Assembly (NCBI GenBank): GCA_002506085.1
Contig: DAWV01000005.1
Location: 172,377-236,376, forward strand
Length of the DNA stretch: 64,000 nucleotides
DNA from: Methanocorpusculaceae archaeon UBA425
GTDB lineage: Archaea > Halobacteriota > Methanomicrobia > Methanomicrobiales > Methanocorpusculaceae
Direction of reading: 5' to 3'
Part shown: positions 1-8,894 of the stretch, one piece after another
Layout of the letters: the number at the start of each line of letters is the position of its first letter
Numbering within the stretch: position 1 is the stretch's first letter
Translations under genes and position numbers: made by a program
The notes under the pieces: generated by a model
What the model was told of the DNA's origin: nothing
The model's database searches: none
Seen by the model: the letters and a program-made list of their open reading frames with translations, nothing else

Positions 1-168
1 CCCATCGGAAATTGTCCATCCGACCAGTCTTCCCGTTCCTTCCAGAACGAAATATTCATCGCCGTCTCCCGATGCATACCCGTCCGGACAGAATTCTGCG
101 AGAACAAAAGCCGAGCCCGGCGAAACAAGAATAACCACACACAGAAAGAAACACACCAATTTCTTCAT
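1..168 (-). CDS. Exported protein, N-terminal part only
   Basis: This minus-strand frame starts at 168 and runs off the left edge, so only the first 56 codons are visible. An alternative ATG lies two codons upstream at 174. The start MKKLVCFFLCVVILVSPG is a textbook signal peptide (two lysines, hydrophobic core, small residues), followed by a stretch with FCPDGYASGDGDEYFVLEG. That second stretch recalls the start of lamin-tail-type domains in archaeal secreted nuclease-like proteins, but this is from memory and too little is visible to name a function. It is divergent from the kinase gene at 205, so the two share a short promoter region. Confidence 0.6.
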   Translation of the reverse strand, partial: MKKLVCFFLCVVILVSPGSAFVLAEFCPDGYASGDGDEYFVLEGTGRLVGWTISDG

Positions 169-204
169 ACACATTTTTTTGTGGCTACGGCACAATATTA
201 ATGT

Positions 205-720
205 ATGCAGGATGGGATTGTAGTAAAATTCGGAGGCAGTCTGATGAACACGGCAGGCAGCGTCCTCTCTGAACTCCCGTCATCCTCAATACTCATCGTC
301 CCGGGCGGCGGGGTTTTTGCCGATTTCATCAGGGAGGAAAATCCTGATGACGACACCGCCCACTGGCAGGCAATCGCCGCCATGGAAAAATACGGGCGTT
401 TTCTCTCGACCTTCGGATATCCCGTGACAACCGATCTTCAGATGCCGGAGGAGCCAACCATTCTCCTCCCGGAACGTGTGCTCAGAAAGCGGGATCCCCT
501 GCCCCACTCCTGGGATATCACCTCCGATTCGATTTCCGCATGGATTGCCGGCGTTCTTGACTGCCGGCTCCTGGTCATAAAATCCACAGAATCAGGCAGG
601 GATCTTCTTGACCCGTCGTTTCGTTCTGTTCTGGAACAGAACAGAGTATCTGCAAAAATCGTGAACGGGCGGGTTCCAGGCAGTGTACGGAAATATTTCG
701 AAGCCGCACGTTTATTATAA
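205..720 (+). CDS. mfnE: Amino acid kinase family protein, probable methanofuran biosynthesis kinase MfnE
   Basis: The 171-residue protein has the amino-acid-kinase fold signatures: KFGGSL at residues 8-13 (phosphate-binding lysine and glycines) and VPGGGVFADFIR around 32-43. In methanogens a short stand-alone member of this family is MfnE, which phosphorylates (aminomethyl)furanylmethyl phosphate to the diphosphate during methanofuran assembly; older annotations call it pyrroline-carboxylate synthetase-like. The assignment rests on family, small size and the methanogen context. Another small-molecule kinase of the same fold cannot be excluded. It is followed 32 bases later by a zinc-ribbon gene. 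Confidence 0.55.
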   Translation: MQDGIVVKFGGSLMNTAGSVLSELPSSSILIVPGGGVFADFIREENPDDDTAHWQAIAAMEKYGRFLSTFGYPVTTDLQMPEEPTILLPERVLRKRDPLPHSWDITSDSISAWIAGVLDCRLLVIKSTESGRDLLDPSFRSVLEQNRVSAKIVNGRVPGSVRKYFEAARLL

Positions 721-752
721 TCGGACACCAATAAATTACTGAGTTTAATCGT

Positions 753-914
753 ATGGCAACAATAAGATGTACATCATGCAATGCCCCGCTCGCAGAGCGC
801 GGCTCAACCGAGTTTAAATGCCCAGACTGTGGAGAAACCATCTACCGCTGTGCACACTGCAGACAGCAGAGTGTGAAATACACCTGCCCGAAGTGCGGCT
901 TCCAGGGGCTCTGA
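753..914 (+). CDS. Small zinc-ribbon protein (HVO_2753-like)
   Basis: A 53-residue ORF with four CxxC knuckles: CTSC, CPDC, CAHC and CPKC, giving two zinc-ribbon sites and almost nothing else. It ends six bases before the EF-1beta gene. The pairing of this short four-knuckle protein with aEF-1beta is a conserved arrangement in archaea, which supports it as a real gene despite its size. Its role is not established; a link to translation is inferred only from the neighbour. Confidence 0.85.
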   Translation: MATIRCTSCNAPLAERGSTEFKCPDCGETIYRCAHCRQQSVKYTCPKCGFQGL

Positions 915-920
915 ACCCTC

Positions 921-1181
921 ATGGGTGAAGTCGTAGTTATTTTAAAAATCATGCCGGAATCTCCGGAAGTTGATATTAAAAAACTTCAGGAAGAAATAAA
1001 AGCAAAAATCCCCGGTATCGAGGATATGAAAGTCGAGCCAATCGGTTTTGGTCTTTCTGCAATCAAGATTGCAATGATCACACAGGATGAAGAGGGAGCA
1101 GGCGACAAGGTTGAGGCTTTGTTCTCAAAAATCGCCGGTATCGAGCGTGTTGAGATTGAAACTCTCAACCGCATGCTCTAA
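921..1181 (+). CDS. ef1b: Translation elongation factor 1-beta (aEF-1beta)
   Basis: The 86-residue protein has the length and sequence of the archaeal nucleotide-exchange factor for EF-1alpha. Visible hallmarks are the N-terminal VVILKIMPESPEVD strand, the acidic helix KLQEEIKAKIP, the central PIGFGLSAIKI and the C-terminal RVEIETLNRML. It restores GTP-bound EF-1alpha during elongation in the cytoplasm. It sits six bases behind the zinc-ribbon gene and is followed by a long T-rich stretch that should end the transcript. Confidence 0.95.
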   Translation: MGEVVVILKIMPESPEVDIKKLQEEIKAKIPGIEDMKVEPIGFGLSAIKIAMITQDEEGAGDKVEALFSKIAGIERVEIETLNRML

Positions 1182-1182
1182 A

Positions 1183-1212
1183 TATTTTTTTTCTTTTCTG
1201 TTTGTTTTGTTT
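1183..1212 (+). terminator. T-rich termination tract after EF-1beta
   Basis: Directly behind the stop codon lies a run of T residues interrupted by few other bases (TATTTTTTTTCTTTTCTG and more). Archaeal RNA polymerase terminates on such oligo-T tracts without a hairpin, so this is the likely end of the zinc-ribbon/EF-1beta transcript. Confidence 0.6.
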
Positions 1213-1326
1213 GGCATATTCGGTCCTCAATATCCGGAAAAAAGGTAGTCCGGTATTGATTCTTATTCCATGAAAAATGCCCAGGTAGAAAATTATTAAC
1301 AACACCCGTATCATAATACATGTATC

Positions 1327-3807
1327 ATGCCGGAAATAACACTCAAAGTCGATAGTGCCTACCCAGAAGATCAGGGAAACGGCAAAGCACGTCTCGATCC
1401 GGATGCAATGCAAGCGCTGGATGTACGTGCAGGGGACCTCGTAAAAATCACCGGGAAGACGCCCACCATTGCTAAAGTATGGCGTTCCCTTGAAAACGAC
1501 TGGAACCTGGAAAAAATCAGAATAGACAAATATACCCGCGCAAACGCCGGCGTCAATCCGGGGGACTGTGTCACCGTCGAAAAAGTTGCAGAGCAGATTC
1601 CGGCAACCTCCGTGACCCTCATCCCACCCGGAGATCTGTCACCCTCATTCCCGAGCGAAGATGACGAGTATCTCATCTCGCTCATCAACTTCCCTGTATC
1701 GAAAGATGACATCCTCCCCATAAAAACCTATCACCCGGGTCCGCCTGTGGAGTTCAAGGTATCCTCAATCGAGCCGGAAAACGCCTGCATCCTCACCAAA
1801 ATAACTGATCTCATCTTCGAAGACGAAGAGGGATTTGACGGAACCAAATCCATTACCTACGAGGACATCGGCGGTCTGAAAGGTGAACTCCGGCGCGTTC
1901 GTGAGATGATCGAACTCCCGCTCCGTCATCCGGAGTTGTTCGAGACCCTCGGAATCGAGCCGCCAAAAGGCGTGCTCTTATACGGTCCGCCGGGAACCGG
2001 CAAAACGCTCATCGCAAAAGCCGTGGCCAATGAGAGCGGAGCCCACTTTATTTCCATCGCAGGTCCGGAAATCATCTCCAAATATTACGGCGAGTCCGAG
2101 CAGAAACTCCGTGAGCTCTTCGAGGAAGCCGAGGATAACGCTCCGTCAATTATCTTCATCGACGAGCTCGATTCAATCGCCCCGAAACGTGAAGATGTGA
2201 ACGGCGAAGTCGAGCGTAGGGTGGTAGCCCAGCTTCTGACCATGATGGATGGAATCTCGGACAGAGGTCAGGTCATTGTGATCGGTGCGACGAACCGCCC
2301 GGACGCAATCGACCCGGCACTCCGCAGACCGGGAAGATTTGACCGGGAGATTGAGATTGGCGTTCCTAGCGAGACCGACCGGATGGAAATTCTCCAGATT
2401 CATACCAAAAACATGCCGTTCGAAGGCATGGCGAAGTTAAAGAATCTCCGCGAGAAAAATCCGGGAGATTCGGTTCTGGAACGGGAACTCGCAGCATACG
2501 AAGCCTCGCGGGACAGACTTCTGTCCGTCCTCGCGTCACTTGCCAAGGGATTTGTCGGCGCAGATCTGGCAGCACTTGCCCGTGAAGCCGCAATCCGTGC
2601 CCTTCGCCGGCAGATGGACGTCATCAATCTCGATACCGAAACAATCCCCGACGAAATCCTCAGGAAACTTGAGGTAACGACCTCGGATTTTATCGCCGCA
2701 TCAAGAGAAGTGTTCCCATCTGCCATGCGGGAGATTTCCCTTGATAAGGCAGATGTCTCCTGGTCTGATATCGGAGGAGCCCGGGATGCCGTCCGCGATG
2801 TGCGTGAATCGGTAGAGTTCCCGCTCACAAAAAAGGAGACCTATGCAAAACTCGGTATCCGCCCGCCCAAAGGTGTGCTTCTCTACGGTCCCCCGGGTAC
2901 CGGCAAGACGCTAATCGCAAAAGCCGTGGCACATGAAAGCGGTGCGAACTTCATCGCAATCAAAGGACCGGAACTTCTGTCCAAATGGGTAGGAGAATCC
3001 GAGAAGGCAGTGCGTGACATCTTTAAGAAAGCCCGCCAGGTAGCTCCGTCGATTATCTTCTTCGACGAACTCGATTCACTGACACCGGCGCGGGGGGCAA
3101 GTGACGGCAGTCACACGACGGAGAATGTCTTAAACCAGATTCTGACAGAGATGGACGGAATTGAGGAGCTGAACGATGTGGTCATTCTGGCAGCATCGAA
3201 CCGTCCGGACATCATTGACCCGGCTCTACTCCGGAGCGGACGTTTCGACCGGCTTGTCTATATTCCCGAGCCGAAAGAGGAGGACAGGGTAGAAATTCTT
3301 GCCGTCCATATGCAGAATATGCCAATCGAGGGGTCGGTGTTTGATGAGGTGGTCGGAGATCTCTCAGGTCTGGATGATGCTTCGATTGAGTCGATTGCCG
3401 CAAAGTATGCCGGAAAAACGGTGACGGACAAGCAGATTAAGACGATTGTGAAAAAATACGAGAAAGGGACTGCCCTTCCTCTCTATGAAGAGAGGAAACG
3501 TATTTCAACCGCTTTCAGACAGCATGCCGTCACCCTCAAGGATCCGGTGAAAACCGATCTGATCAGGTATCTTGCAAAGGAGACTCAGGGATACGTCGGC
3601 TCAGATCTGGATGGTCTCTGCCGTGAGGCGGCAATGCATGCACTCAGGAATGATGCTCTTGTGGTATCGGCTGAGGATTTTGAAGAGGCGAGGAAACGGG
3701 TCCACGCTACGATGAATGAGCGAGTACGTGAGTATTACACATCCATCGCCCAGAGATTCAAGGGCGGACTCCCGAGAGAAGTCCAGAATCTGGTTGAATA
3801 CCAGTAA
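1327..3807 (+). CDS. cdc48: Cdc48/VAT family AAA+ ATPase with insertions in both AAA modules
   Basis: The 826-residue unfoldase has the VAT plan: an N-terminal substrate domain (about 1-180), AAA module D1 with Walker A GPPGTGKT near residue 220 and Walker B IIFIDELDSIAPK, then D2 with a second GPPGTGKT near 520 and IIFFDELDSLTPAR. It threads proteins for the archaeal proteasome or remodels complexes. It is longer than the usual 730-760 residues. The excess lies between the MP motif and the GFVGAD/GYVGSD motif of each module: about 27 extra residues in D1 (365-400) and about 70 in D2 (670-745), both helical and charged. The start at 1327 has an ATG and no better upstream option. It stands alone. 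Confidence 0.95.
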   Translation: MPEITLKVDSAYPEDQGNGKARLDPDAMQALDVRAGDLVKITGKTPTIAKVWRSLENDWNLEKIRIDKYTRANAGVNPGDCVTVEKVAEQIPATSVTLIPPGDLSPSFPSEDDEYLISLINFPVSKDDILPIKTYHPGPPVEFKVSSIEPENACILTKITDLIFEDEEGFDGTKSITYEDIGGLKGELRRVREMIELPLRHPELFETLGIEPPKGVLLYGPPGTGKTLIAKAVANESGAHFISIAGPEIISKYYGESEQKLRELFEEAEDNAPSIIFIDELDSIAPKREDVNGEVERRVVAQLLTMMDGISDRGQVIVIGATNRPDAIDPALRRPGRFDREIEIGVPSETDRMEILQIHTKNMPFEGMAKLKNLREKNPGDSVLERELAAYEASRDRLLSVLASLAKGFVGADLAALAREAAIRALRRQMDVINLDTETIPDEILRKLEVTTSDFIAASREVFPSAMREISLDKADVSWSDIGGARDAVRDVRESVEFPLTKKETYAKLGIRPPKGVLLYGPPGTGKTLIAKAVAHESGANFIAIKGPELLSKWVGESEKAVRDIFKKARQVAPSIIFFDELDSLTPARGASDGSHTTENVLNQILTEMDGIEELNDVVILAASNRPDIIDPALLRSGRFDRLVYIPEPKEEDRVEILAVHMQNMPIEGSVFDEVVGDLSGLDDASIESIAAKYAGKTVTDKQIKTIVKKYEKGTALPLYEERKRISTAFRQHAVTLKDPVKTDLIRYLAKETQGYVGSDLDGLCREAAMHALRNDALVVSAEDFEEARKRVHATMNERVREYYTSIAQRFKGGLPREVQNLVEYQ

Positions 3808-4127
3808 TCCCCCGGCTTTTCTTTTTTTACGGATAAAACACCACTGTTTTTTATTTTGTCTTTGTATAGACACATTATTGGTTTATTTTGTATGAATTAT
3901 CTAGAATTAAGCAAAATAAATTGCTAGTGATAATCTATTTATGCTGATACGCAGGAATATTCAACATAATACCCTGTCTTCATATGCGGGAGAATTTTGT
4001 ATCGTGATTTCTGACGACAGGAACAGTAGTTCCGCCTGAAATGATTCTCTAATGAGGGAGCCCAAGATAGATAATGAGCACGATGTATCCTAAGTATTCA
4101 CGGAGAAGAGAAGGAGATACCGACATT

Positions 4128-5252
4128 ATGGAGCAGCGCCTGCTTACGACGGTAACACATCTTCACTTATTTCTCAGCCGATGTGCCGGATGTGGTGTCT
4201 GTGTAGATGCCTGCCCGAAGGATGCGATTTTGCTTGGCATGGTCGGCGCATCGATTCGTGGTCTGACTGAAGAAGCACCCATATCCATCAATCCCGAAAA
4301 ATGTTCGTATTGCGGCATCTGCGTGGTTCTCTGTCCGTATTATGCACTTCGTCTGGAAATAGACGATAAGCCAAGACTCCCCATTCTGGAACGGGAAGGG
4401 TTTCCTACGTATGAGGTTACGGCGGAAATCGATCAGGAAAAGTGTGTCCGCTGTACAATCTGCTATGAGGTCTGCCCAAACGGTGCAATTGTCAATGAGG
4501 TTCCTGTGTTTGAGGGAATGGGGGAGGGCGGAGTACCACGCCAGACGGCGCTGGACGCAAAGACGACGTTTGTGTTGGAAAAGGATAAGTGTACTTTCTG
4601 CGGGATATGTGCCATGCTTTGTCCGGCAATTACTCTGAAGCGTGTTCCGTTCAGTGCTGAATTTCTTGGAAACGATGGTGAAATCACCTGGAATGAGGCA
4701 CGCTGCGACGCCTGTATGGTCTGTGTGGAAGCATGCCCGCACGATGCAATCACCGTCGATCGGAAAGTTTTCTCCAAGGCAAAACTCCCGGGAAAGGTCT
4801 CGATTAATATAGCTAAGTGTATGTTCTGTAATTGGTGTGAGCAGTCATGCCCGAGTAAGGCTATTCGTGTTGATATGGCCTTTGTCGGCGCAATCCGTGT
4901 TAATACCTGGAAGTGTCCCGGCGGTTGTTCTACCTGTATCGATATCTGCCCGTGCAGGGCACTCTATCTGCCTATACCGGTTCCGGTAACCCGGATGGAT
5001 AAGGATAGTATCAGACCAAATATTGCAATAAATTATAAACTCTGTAATGTCTGCGGCGCATGTGTGAATGCATGCCCGTCTGAAGATGCAATTCTGATGA
5101 GGAGAACCGGAATCCACGTTAAGGGTGAGGAGACTGACCTGTATAAGAAGATTCTGGCCAAGATGTGTGTTCCGCGGACGTCCAAAGTGGTGGAAAAAAC
5201 ATTCGGGACAGTCGAAACGAAAGTTCTGCCGCCGATTAAAAAGAAGAAGTGA
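4128..5252 (+). CDS. fwdF: FwdF-type polyferredoxin with eight [4Fe-4S] motifs
   Basis: The protein is built from eight consecutive cysteine motifs: CAGCGVC, CSYCGIC, CVRCTIC, CTFCGIC, CDACMVC, CMFCNWC, a variant C(x3)C(x2)C starting CPGGC, and CNVCGAC, each followed by CP. Eight clusters in about 375 residues is the architecture of FwdF, the electron-wiring subunit of formylmethanofuran dehydrogenase. I prefer ATG 4128, preceded by GGAG at 4113-4116; an in-frame ATG at 4074 would add 18 residues without family resemblance. The gene is monocistronic and far from fwdA and fwdC at 60-63 kb. A polyferredoxin for another oxidoreductase is the alternative. Confidence 0.8.
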   Translation: MEQRLLTTVTHLHLFLSRCAGCGVCVDACPKDAILLGMVGASIRGLTEEAPISINPEKCSYCGICVVLCPYYALRLEIDDKPRLPILEREGFPTYEVTAEIDQEKCVRCTICYEVCPNGAIVNEVPVFEGMGEGGVPRQTALDAKTTFVLEKDKCTFCGICAMLCPAITLKRVPFSAEFLGNDGEITWNEARCDACMVCVEACPHDAITVDRKVFSKAKLPGKVSINIAKCMFCNWCEQSCPSKAIRVDMAFVGAIRVNTWKCPGGCSTCIDICPCRALYLPIPVPVTRMDKDSIRPNIAINYKLCNVCGACVNACPSEDAILMRRTGIHVKGEETDLYKKILAKMCVPRTSKVVEKTFGTVETKVLPPIKKKK

Positions 5253-5637
5253 GTAATTCTCATAAACTTATAATTGGATTTGCTTTTTTACAGGCAAATC
5301 TCCGGGAGTACATGACAGAAAGGATTGGTCTTGTATAGGAATGGAGGGAGAGTGACGCAAATGACCGTTATAAGACGGACTCACTCCGGAATATTTTAGG
5401 AAACAGGAACTAACCATTCCTCTGGACGTAACCAGACAGATTTCTATCTGATGTTTTCCCGGGAGTGTCAGGATACGCCATTACCTCAGCAAACCCCTCT
5501 CTATAAATATCGTGTTTCCGGAATTTCCCCGGGCTGAAATCTCCCTACGACCCGAAACTCCGCCCGATAGATAATCTATACCTAAATATTGGGATTACCG
5601 ATAGTGAAATATACTTGTATTTCTATTATGTACGTTA
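5253..5637. other. 385-base intergenic region with a nested inverted-repeat structure
   Basis: No convincing ORF. The region holds nested complementary segments: AGGAATGG at 5337-5344 pairs with CCATTCCT at 5414-5421; inside it GGAG plus TGA (5347-5355, two-base bulge) pairs with TCACTCC at 5381-5387; the innermost CCGT at 5365-5368 pairs with ACGG at 5375-5378. CAGAT/ATCTG forms a further small hairpin just downstream. A TATA-like CTATAAATAT lies near 5503 and another, AAATATAC near 5606, is well placed for a leaderless transcript of the lipoprotein gene. Whether the nested structure is an RNA is unknown. Confidence 0.35.
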
Positions 5638-5973
5638 ATGAAGAAAATTCTGATCGCAGCATTACTAGTTGTACTCCTTGTCTGTGTTGGTGCAGCAGGA
5701 TGTATCGGCAGTGAACCGATTGTCGGCAACTGGGTTATTTCCGGAACAGATGTTCCCGTAGTTTTTAATGGTGATGGAACTGGAACCCTGACCATCAGCA
5801 GCTTTATTGGGAATACGACAGTTCCACTGACCTGGACGAAGGTCGCAGATAAATCCTACAAGGTTACCGGAACCAACGCCGCATTCTCGGCAGGAACATA
5901 CAACCTTTCTGCAGATAATAAGGCCCTCATCAGCGTATCCACCGGCATTACTGTTTTTGTAAAACAGACATAA
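5638..5973 (+). CDS. Small predicted lipoprotein
   Basis: A 111-residue protein with a signal peptide (MKKILIAALLVVLLVCVG) ending in a lipobox-like GAAGC, so it should be exported and lipid-anchored at the cysteine near residue 22. The mature part is rich in Thr, Gly and Val with alternating hydrophobic positions, as in a small beta-sandwich: a repeated pattern of strands ending in VSTGITVFVKQT. I do not recognise the family. A TATA-like element about 30 bases upstream suggests a leaderless mRNA, and T-runs follow the stop codon. Confidence 0.75.
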   Translation: MKKILIAALLVVLLVCVGAAGCIGSEPIVGNWVISGTDVPVVFNGDGTGTLTISSFIGNTTVPLTWTKVADKSYKVTGTNAAFSAGTYNLSADNKALISVSTGITVFVKQT

Positions 5974-6345
5974 CCCATTTTTTTTGAGATTTTTTCGCTA
6001 TTTTATTCAGATACATTAGGATTAATACACATACCGACGGATGTACATCTTCATCCAAAGAAAAACCTTGCCCAACTGAGGGAGATTATGCCCCCGTCTT
6101 CGTGATCCTGTAAGCGTCTCTTGAGTGAGATGAACTTCCGTTACATGTATCTGCGATTTTGCTTTGCTTCATCAGAGAGGAATCGTGCCTCTTCTTTTAA
6201 TCTATTCCGAAATAGATTGTACGTATACCGTGAAACTCACACCCGGTACAAGCGCAGAACAAGAATCTGGATGGAAAAATATCCAAAATGCATCCGAAAA
6301 ACATCTGAAAGTCTTTTCAGGCATACCAAGTATTATCCCCTTATT
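5974..6345. other. Intergenic region upstream of the M24 peptidase
   Basis: It begins with two oligo-T runs just behind the lipoprotein stop (around 5979-5996), a likely terminator. The reading frame of the downstream peptidase stays open back to 6121, but those 75 codons encode an Arg/Tyr/Phe-rich stretch unlike the family N-terminus, so I treat them as noncoding. I see no other structure. Confidence 0.4.
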
Positions 6346-7554
6346 ATGAATAAACTGGTTATGCAAAATAACGTCCCTCTCTTTGAGCTTGAAAACCGTA
6401 TGACCCGTTTTCACGCACACATGGACCGCAAAAATCCCGACTGGGAATATGCTGCAATTTTTGGCAAGGTCAATCTCTATTACTTTACCGGCACGATGCA
6501 GGACGGTGTGCTTCTGATTCCCCGCGATGAAGATGCAGTTTTCTGGGTAAGAAACAACTATTCGCGGGCTCTTGACGAATCCCTCTTTAAAGACATACGA
6601 CCAATGGAAAGTTTCCGTGATGCTGCGGGTAAAACCGTCATCACGCATGAAACATTTTACACAGAAACGGAACTTATCTCCTATGCCCACCTGCAAAGAT
6701 TTCTGAAATATTTCCCGTTCAAACACATTGCTTCTGCTGATAGAGCGTTGGCAGATGTCCGGTCGGTAAAGAGTGAGTATGAACTTGAACTCATGAAAAA
6801 ATCCGGGCAGATTCACCGCCACGTTACCGAGGATCTGGCTCCCGATATGCTCAGAGAAGATATGACCGAGGCGGAATTTGGAACAGACCTTTACCGGGTT
6901 TTTGTTGCTGAAGGTCATCAGGGAATTGTACGATTCGGCATGTTTGACACGGAAATGAGGATGGGTCATATCGGTTTTGGGGAGAGTTCGTTATATCCGT
7001 CGTATTTTAACGGGGCAAGCGGAAACCGCGGAATCGGCCCTTACGCTCCAGTGCTCGGAAGTATAGATAGAAAGCTGAAAAAGGGGGATCTGGTCTACCT
7101 GGATGTAGGATGCGGGTATCATGGATATGAGACAGATAAAACGATGACGTACATGTTTGGGAAAAAACTGCCGCAGGAAGTGATTGATATGCATAATAGA
7201 TGTGTCGAGATTCAGAATGATACAGCATCGATGTTAAAACCGGGCGCAATCCCATCAGAGATATATCAGACGATAATGGACAGCCTTGATGAGGATTTCA
7301 AACGAAATTTTATGGGCTATAAAGAACGGCGGGTCAAATTCCTTGGTCACGGCATAGGTCTTTTAATCGACGAAATGCCTGTAATCGCAAAAGGCTTTGA
7401 CGAACCGCTTATAGAAAATATGACCCTGGCGATTGAGCCGAAAAAGGGAATACAGGATATTGGCATGGTCGGAATCGAAAATACGTTTGTCGTGACGCTT
7501 CACGGCGGGAAATGTATTACCGGAGAAAATACGGGATTAATTCCGGTGTATTGA
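6346..7554 (+). CDS. M24 family metallopeptidase (Xaa-Pro aminopeptidase-like)
   Basis: With the start at 6346 the product is 402 residues: an N-terminal creatinase-like domain (about 1-150) and a C-terminal pita-bread catalytic domain. Metal-ligand motifs are visible in order: LDVGCGYHG and ETDKTMT (two Asp), GHGIGLLIDEMP (His), AIEPK (Glu) and GIENTFVV (Glu), so the dinuclear metal site looks complete. Such enzymes release N-terminal residues before proline, though some family members are dipeptidases or creatinase-like hydrolases, and the substrate cannot be read from sequence. The frame is open upstream to 6121, but family similarity begins near 6346. Monocistronic. Confidence 0.85.
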   Translation: MNKLVMQNNVPLFELENRMTRFHAHMDRKNPDWEYAAIFGKVNLYYFTGTMQDGVLLIPRDEDAVFWVRNNYSRALDESLFKDIRPMESFRDAAGKTVITHETFYTETELISYAHLQRFLKYFPFKHIASADRALADVRSVKSEYELELMKKSGQIHRHVTEDLAPDMLREDMTEAEFGTDLYRVFVAEGHQGIVRFGMFDTEMRMGHIGFGESSLYPSYFNGASGNRGIGPYAPVLGSIDRKLKKGDLVYLDVGCGYHGYETDKTMTYMFGKKLPQEVIDMHNRCVEIQNDTASMLKPGAIPSEIYQTIMDSLDEDFKRNFMGYKERRVKFLGHGIGLLIDEMPVIAKGFDEPLIENMTLAIEPKKGIQDIGMVGIENTFVVTLHGGKCITGENTGLIPVY

Positions 7555-7619
7555 TACTATCATCTCAAACAGGAATTAAGCAAGAATAACTATAAAAAAT
7601 TTCATCTCATTTTTTATGA

Positions 7620-7638
7620 AAAGAAAGGGTATTTCTTT
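7620..7638 (+). terminator. Hairpin and T-rich stretch after the M24 peptidase
   Basis: AAAGAAA at 7620-7626 and TTTCTTT at 7632-7638 form a 7-bp AT-rich stem with a five-base loop, followed by CTATCAGGAATTTTTTATCC. It lies 66 bases after the peptidase stop, in a roughly 310-base interval that ends at the convergent pelota gene and otherwise shows nothing I can support. Confidence 0.35.
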
Positions 7639-7865
7639 CTATCAGGAATTTTTTATCCGGGTGGTTACTGTAGGTACTTCTTCCAGGTTTTGGAATGGCG
7701 GATTCAATCAGAAAAAAAATCGTTTTCATTTTGTCTTATATTTTTACGAGAGTATTAAGGGGAATCATATCCAAAAATAGAATCGGACCCGATTGGGGGA
7801 TAAAGGCGCTTTACAAAGTAACTGATGAAATGTCACCCGCAGACATCTCTTACACGTATCCCCGC

Positions 7866-8894
7866 TCATATCTTATATCGTAACAAAGCTGCGACCCCGC
7901 CAAGCCCGACCAGCCTGTTCCCCGGCTCAAACTCCGTCGACAGAACAACGACCACCGCCCCGATCCGTTCCGCCGTCTCGATCATCCGGGAAATGCTGTC
8001 ATTCCGCACAAACGAATCCGCCACAAGCAAAGTATCCACTGCTCCGTAATCAACCGCCTGGCGGACCTCCGCCTTTCCGTAGGCAACCGCACCGTTCTGC
8101 CCGATACGGAGAAACACCTCCTCCATAAACGAGACCTCTTTTGCAAGCTGCAGATCCTCCGCAACCCGCGCAAGAACACCGTTCCCGATTGACTCCTGCA
8201 CTGCCCCATACCCGGTTCGCCTGGTATCCGCAAGAAGCATCTTACCTGCCAGATCAGGAGCCTTGTTCTTCGCGAACTGGAGAAAGTCCTCTTTAATAAA
8301 GCCGGGACCTGCGACCACTATCGGTCCGGTAACCTTCTCCAAAAGAACCAGCAGCTCGGCATACAGCGCCTGCCGGGAATCAAGCTCAGCCGACTTCCCG
8401 CTGCCAACCGTGAGATAGGTAATCCGCTCAGGTCCGTACTGCCGGACCCGGTACAATTCTGCCTCGCCGTCTTCGATTGCGACAATATGCACAACGCCGT
8501 GCACAGAGGAGGACACCGCACGTTCAAGCCTTGTCAGGTCCACTGACCTCCACTGCCGGACCACACTTATTTCATAGCCGGTTTCGATATTCAGCGTATG
8601 GTGCTGACCCATGTCCGGACCGTAAGAGATGACACCAGACACCCGGAGGCGTGCTGAGTCCGGAACAAACTCAACTTTTTCGCATTTCACGCCGATCTTC
8701 ACCGGACGCTTCTCAAGTTTCTCCGACCGGATTTTATCATTCGGACCCTCCACGGTCCGGAGCGTAACCGCGTAGACAGTGTTCCCGGGGCTAATCAAAT
8801 GCGAGAGATGCCAGAGATCGTCGATTGATTCGGGAAGAAGTTTGTACTCACCGAACCCGTCATATTTGAGCGGCTCTGAGGTCTCTGCCTTCAT
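7866..8894 (-). CDS. pelA: Pelota homologue (aPelota/Dom34), ribosome rescue factor
   Basis: The 342-residue protein matches archaeal pelota in length and in its three eRF1-like domains. The N-terminal Sm-like domain reads from about YKLLPESIDDLWHLSHLI, the central domain carries VHIVAIEDGEAELYRV, and the C-terminal L7Ae-like domain ends with VVVLSTEFEPGNRLVGLGG. Pelota binds the empty A site of stalled ribosomes and, with ABCE1, splits the subunits. Its ATG overlaps the stop of the upstream rqcH gene (ATGA), so translation is likely coupled. ABCE1 is encoded about 3 kb away. Confidence 0.95.
   Translation of the reverse strand: MKAETSEPLKYDGFGEYKLLPESIDDLWHLSHLISPGNTVYAVTLRTVEGPNDKIRSEKLEKRPVKIGVKCEKVEFVPDSARLRVSGVISYGPDMGQHHTLNIETGYEISVVRQWRSVDLTRLERAVSSSVHGVVHIVAIEDGEAELYRVRQYGPERITYLTVGSGKSAELDSRQALYAELLVLLEKVTGPIVVAGPGFIKEDFLQFAKNKAPDLAGKMLLADTRRTGYGAVQESIGNGVLARVAEDLQLAKEVSFMEEVFLRIGQNGAVAYGKAEVRQAVDYGAVDTLLVADSFVRNDSISRMIETAERIGAVVVVLSTEFEPGNRLVGLGGVAALLRYKI

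Noticed and set aside
6121..6345. 75-residue extension of the M24 peptidase
   Set aside because: Composition is unlike the family N-terminus and similarity begins at MNKLVMQNN.
7695..7883. 62-codon plus-strand ORF between the M24 peptidase and pelota
   Set aside because: Its end overlaps the pelota 3' end, the product has no family resemblance, and it has no ribosome-binding site; most likely a chance frame.
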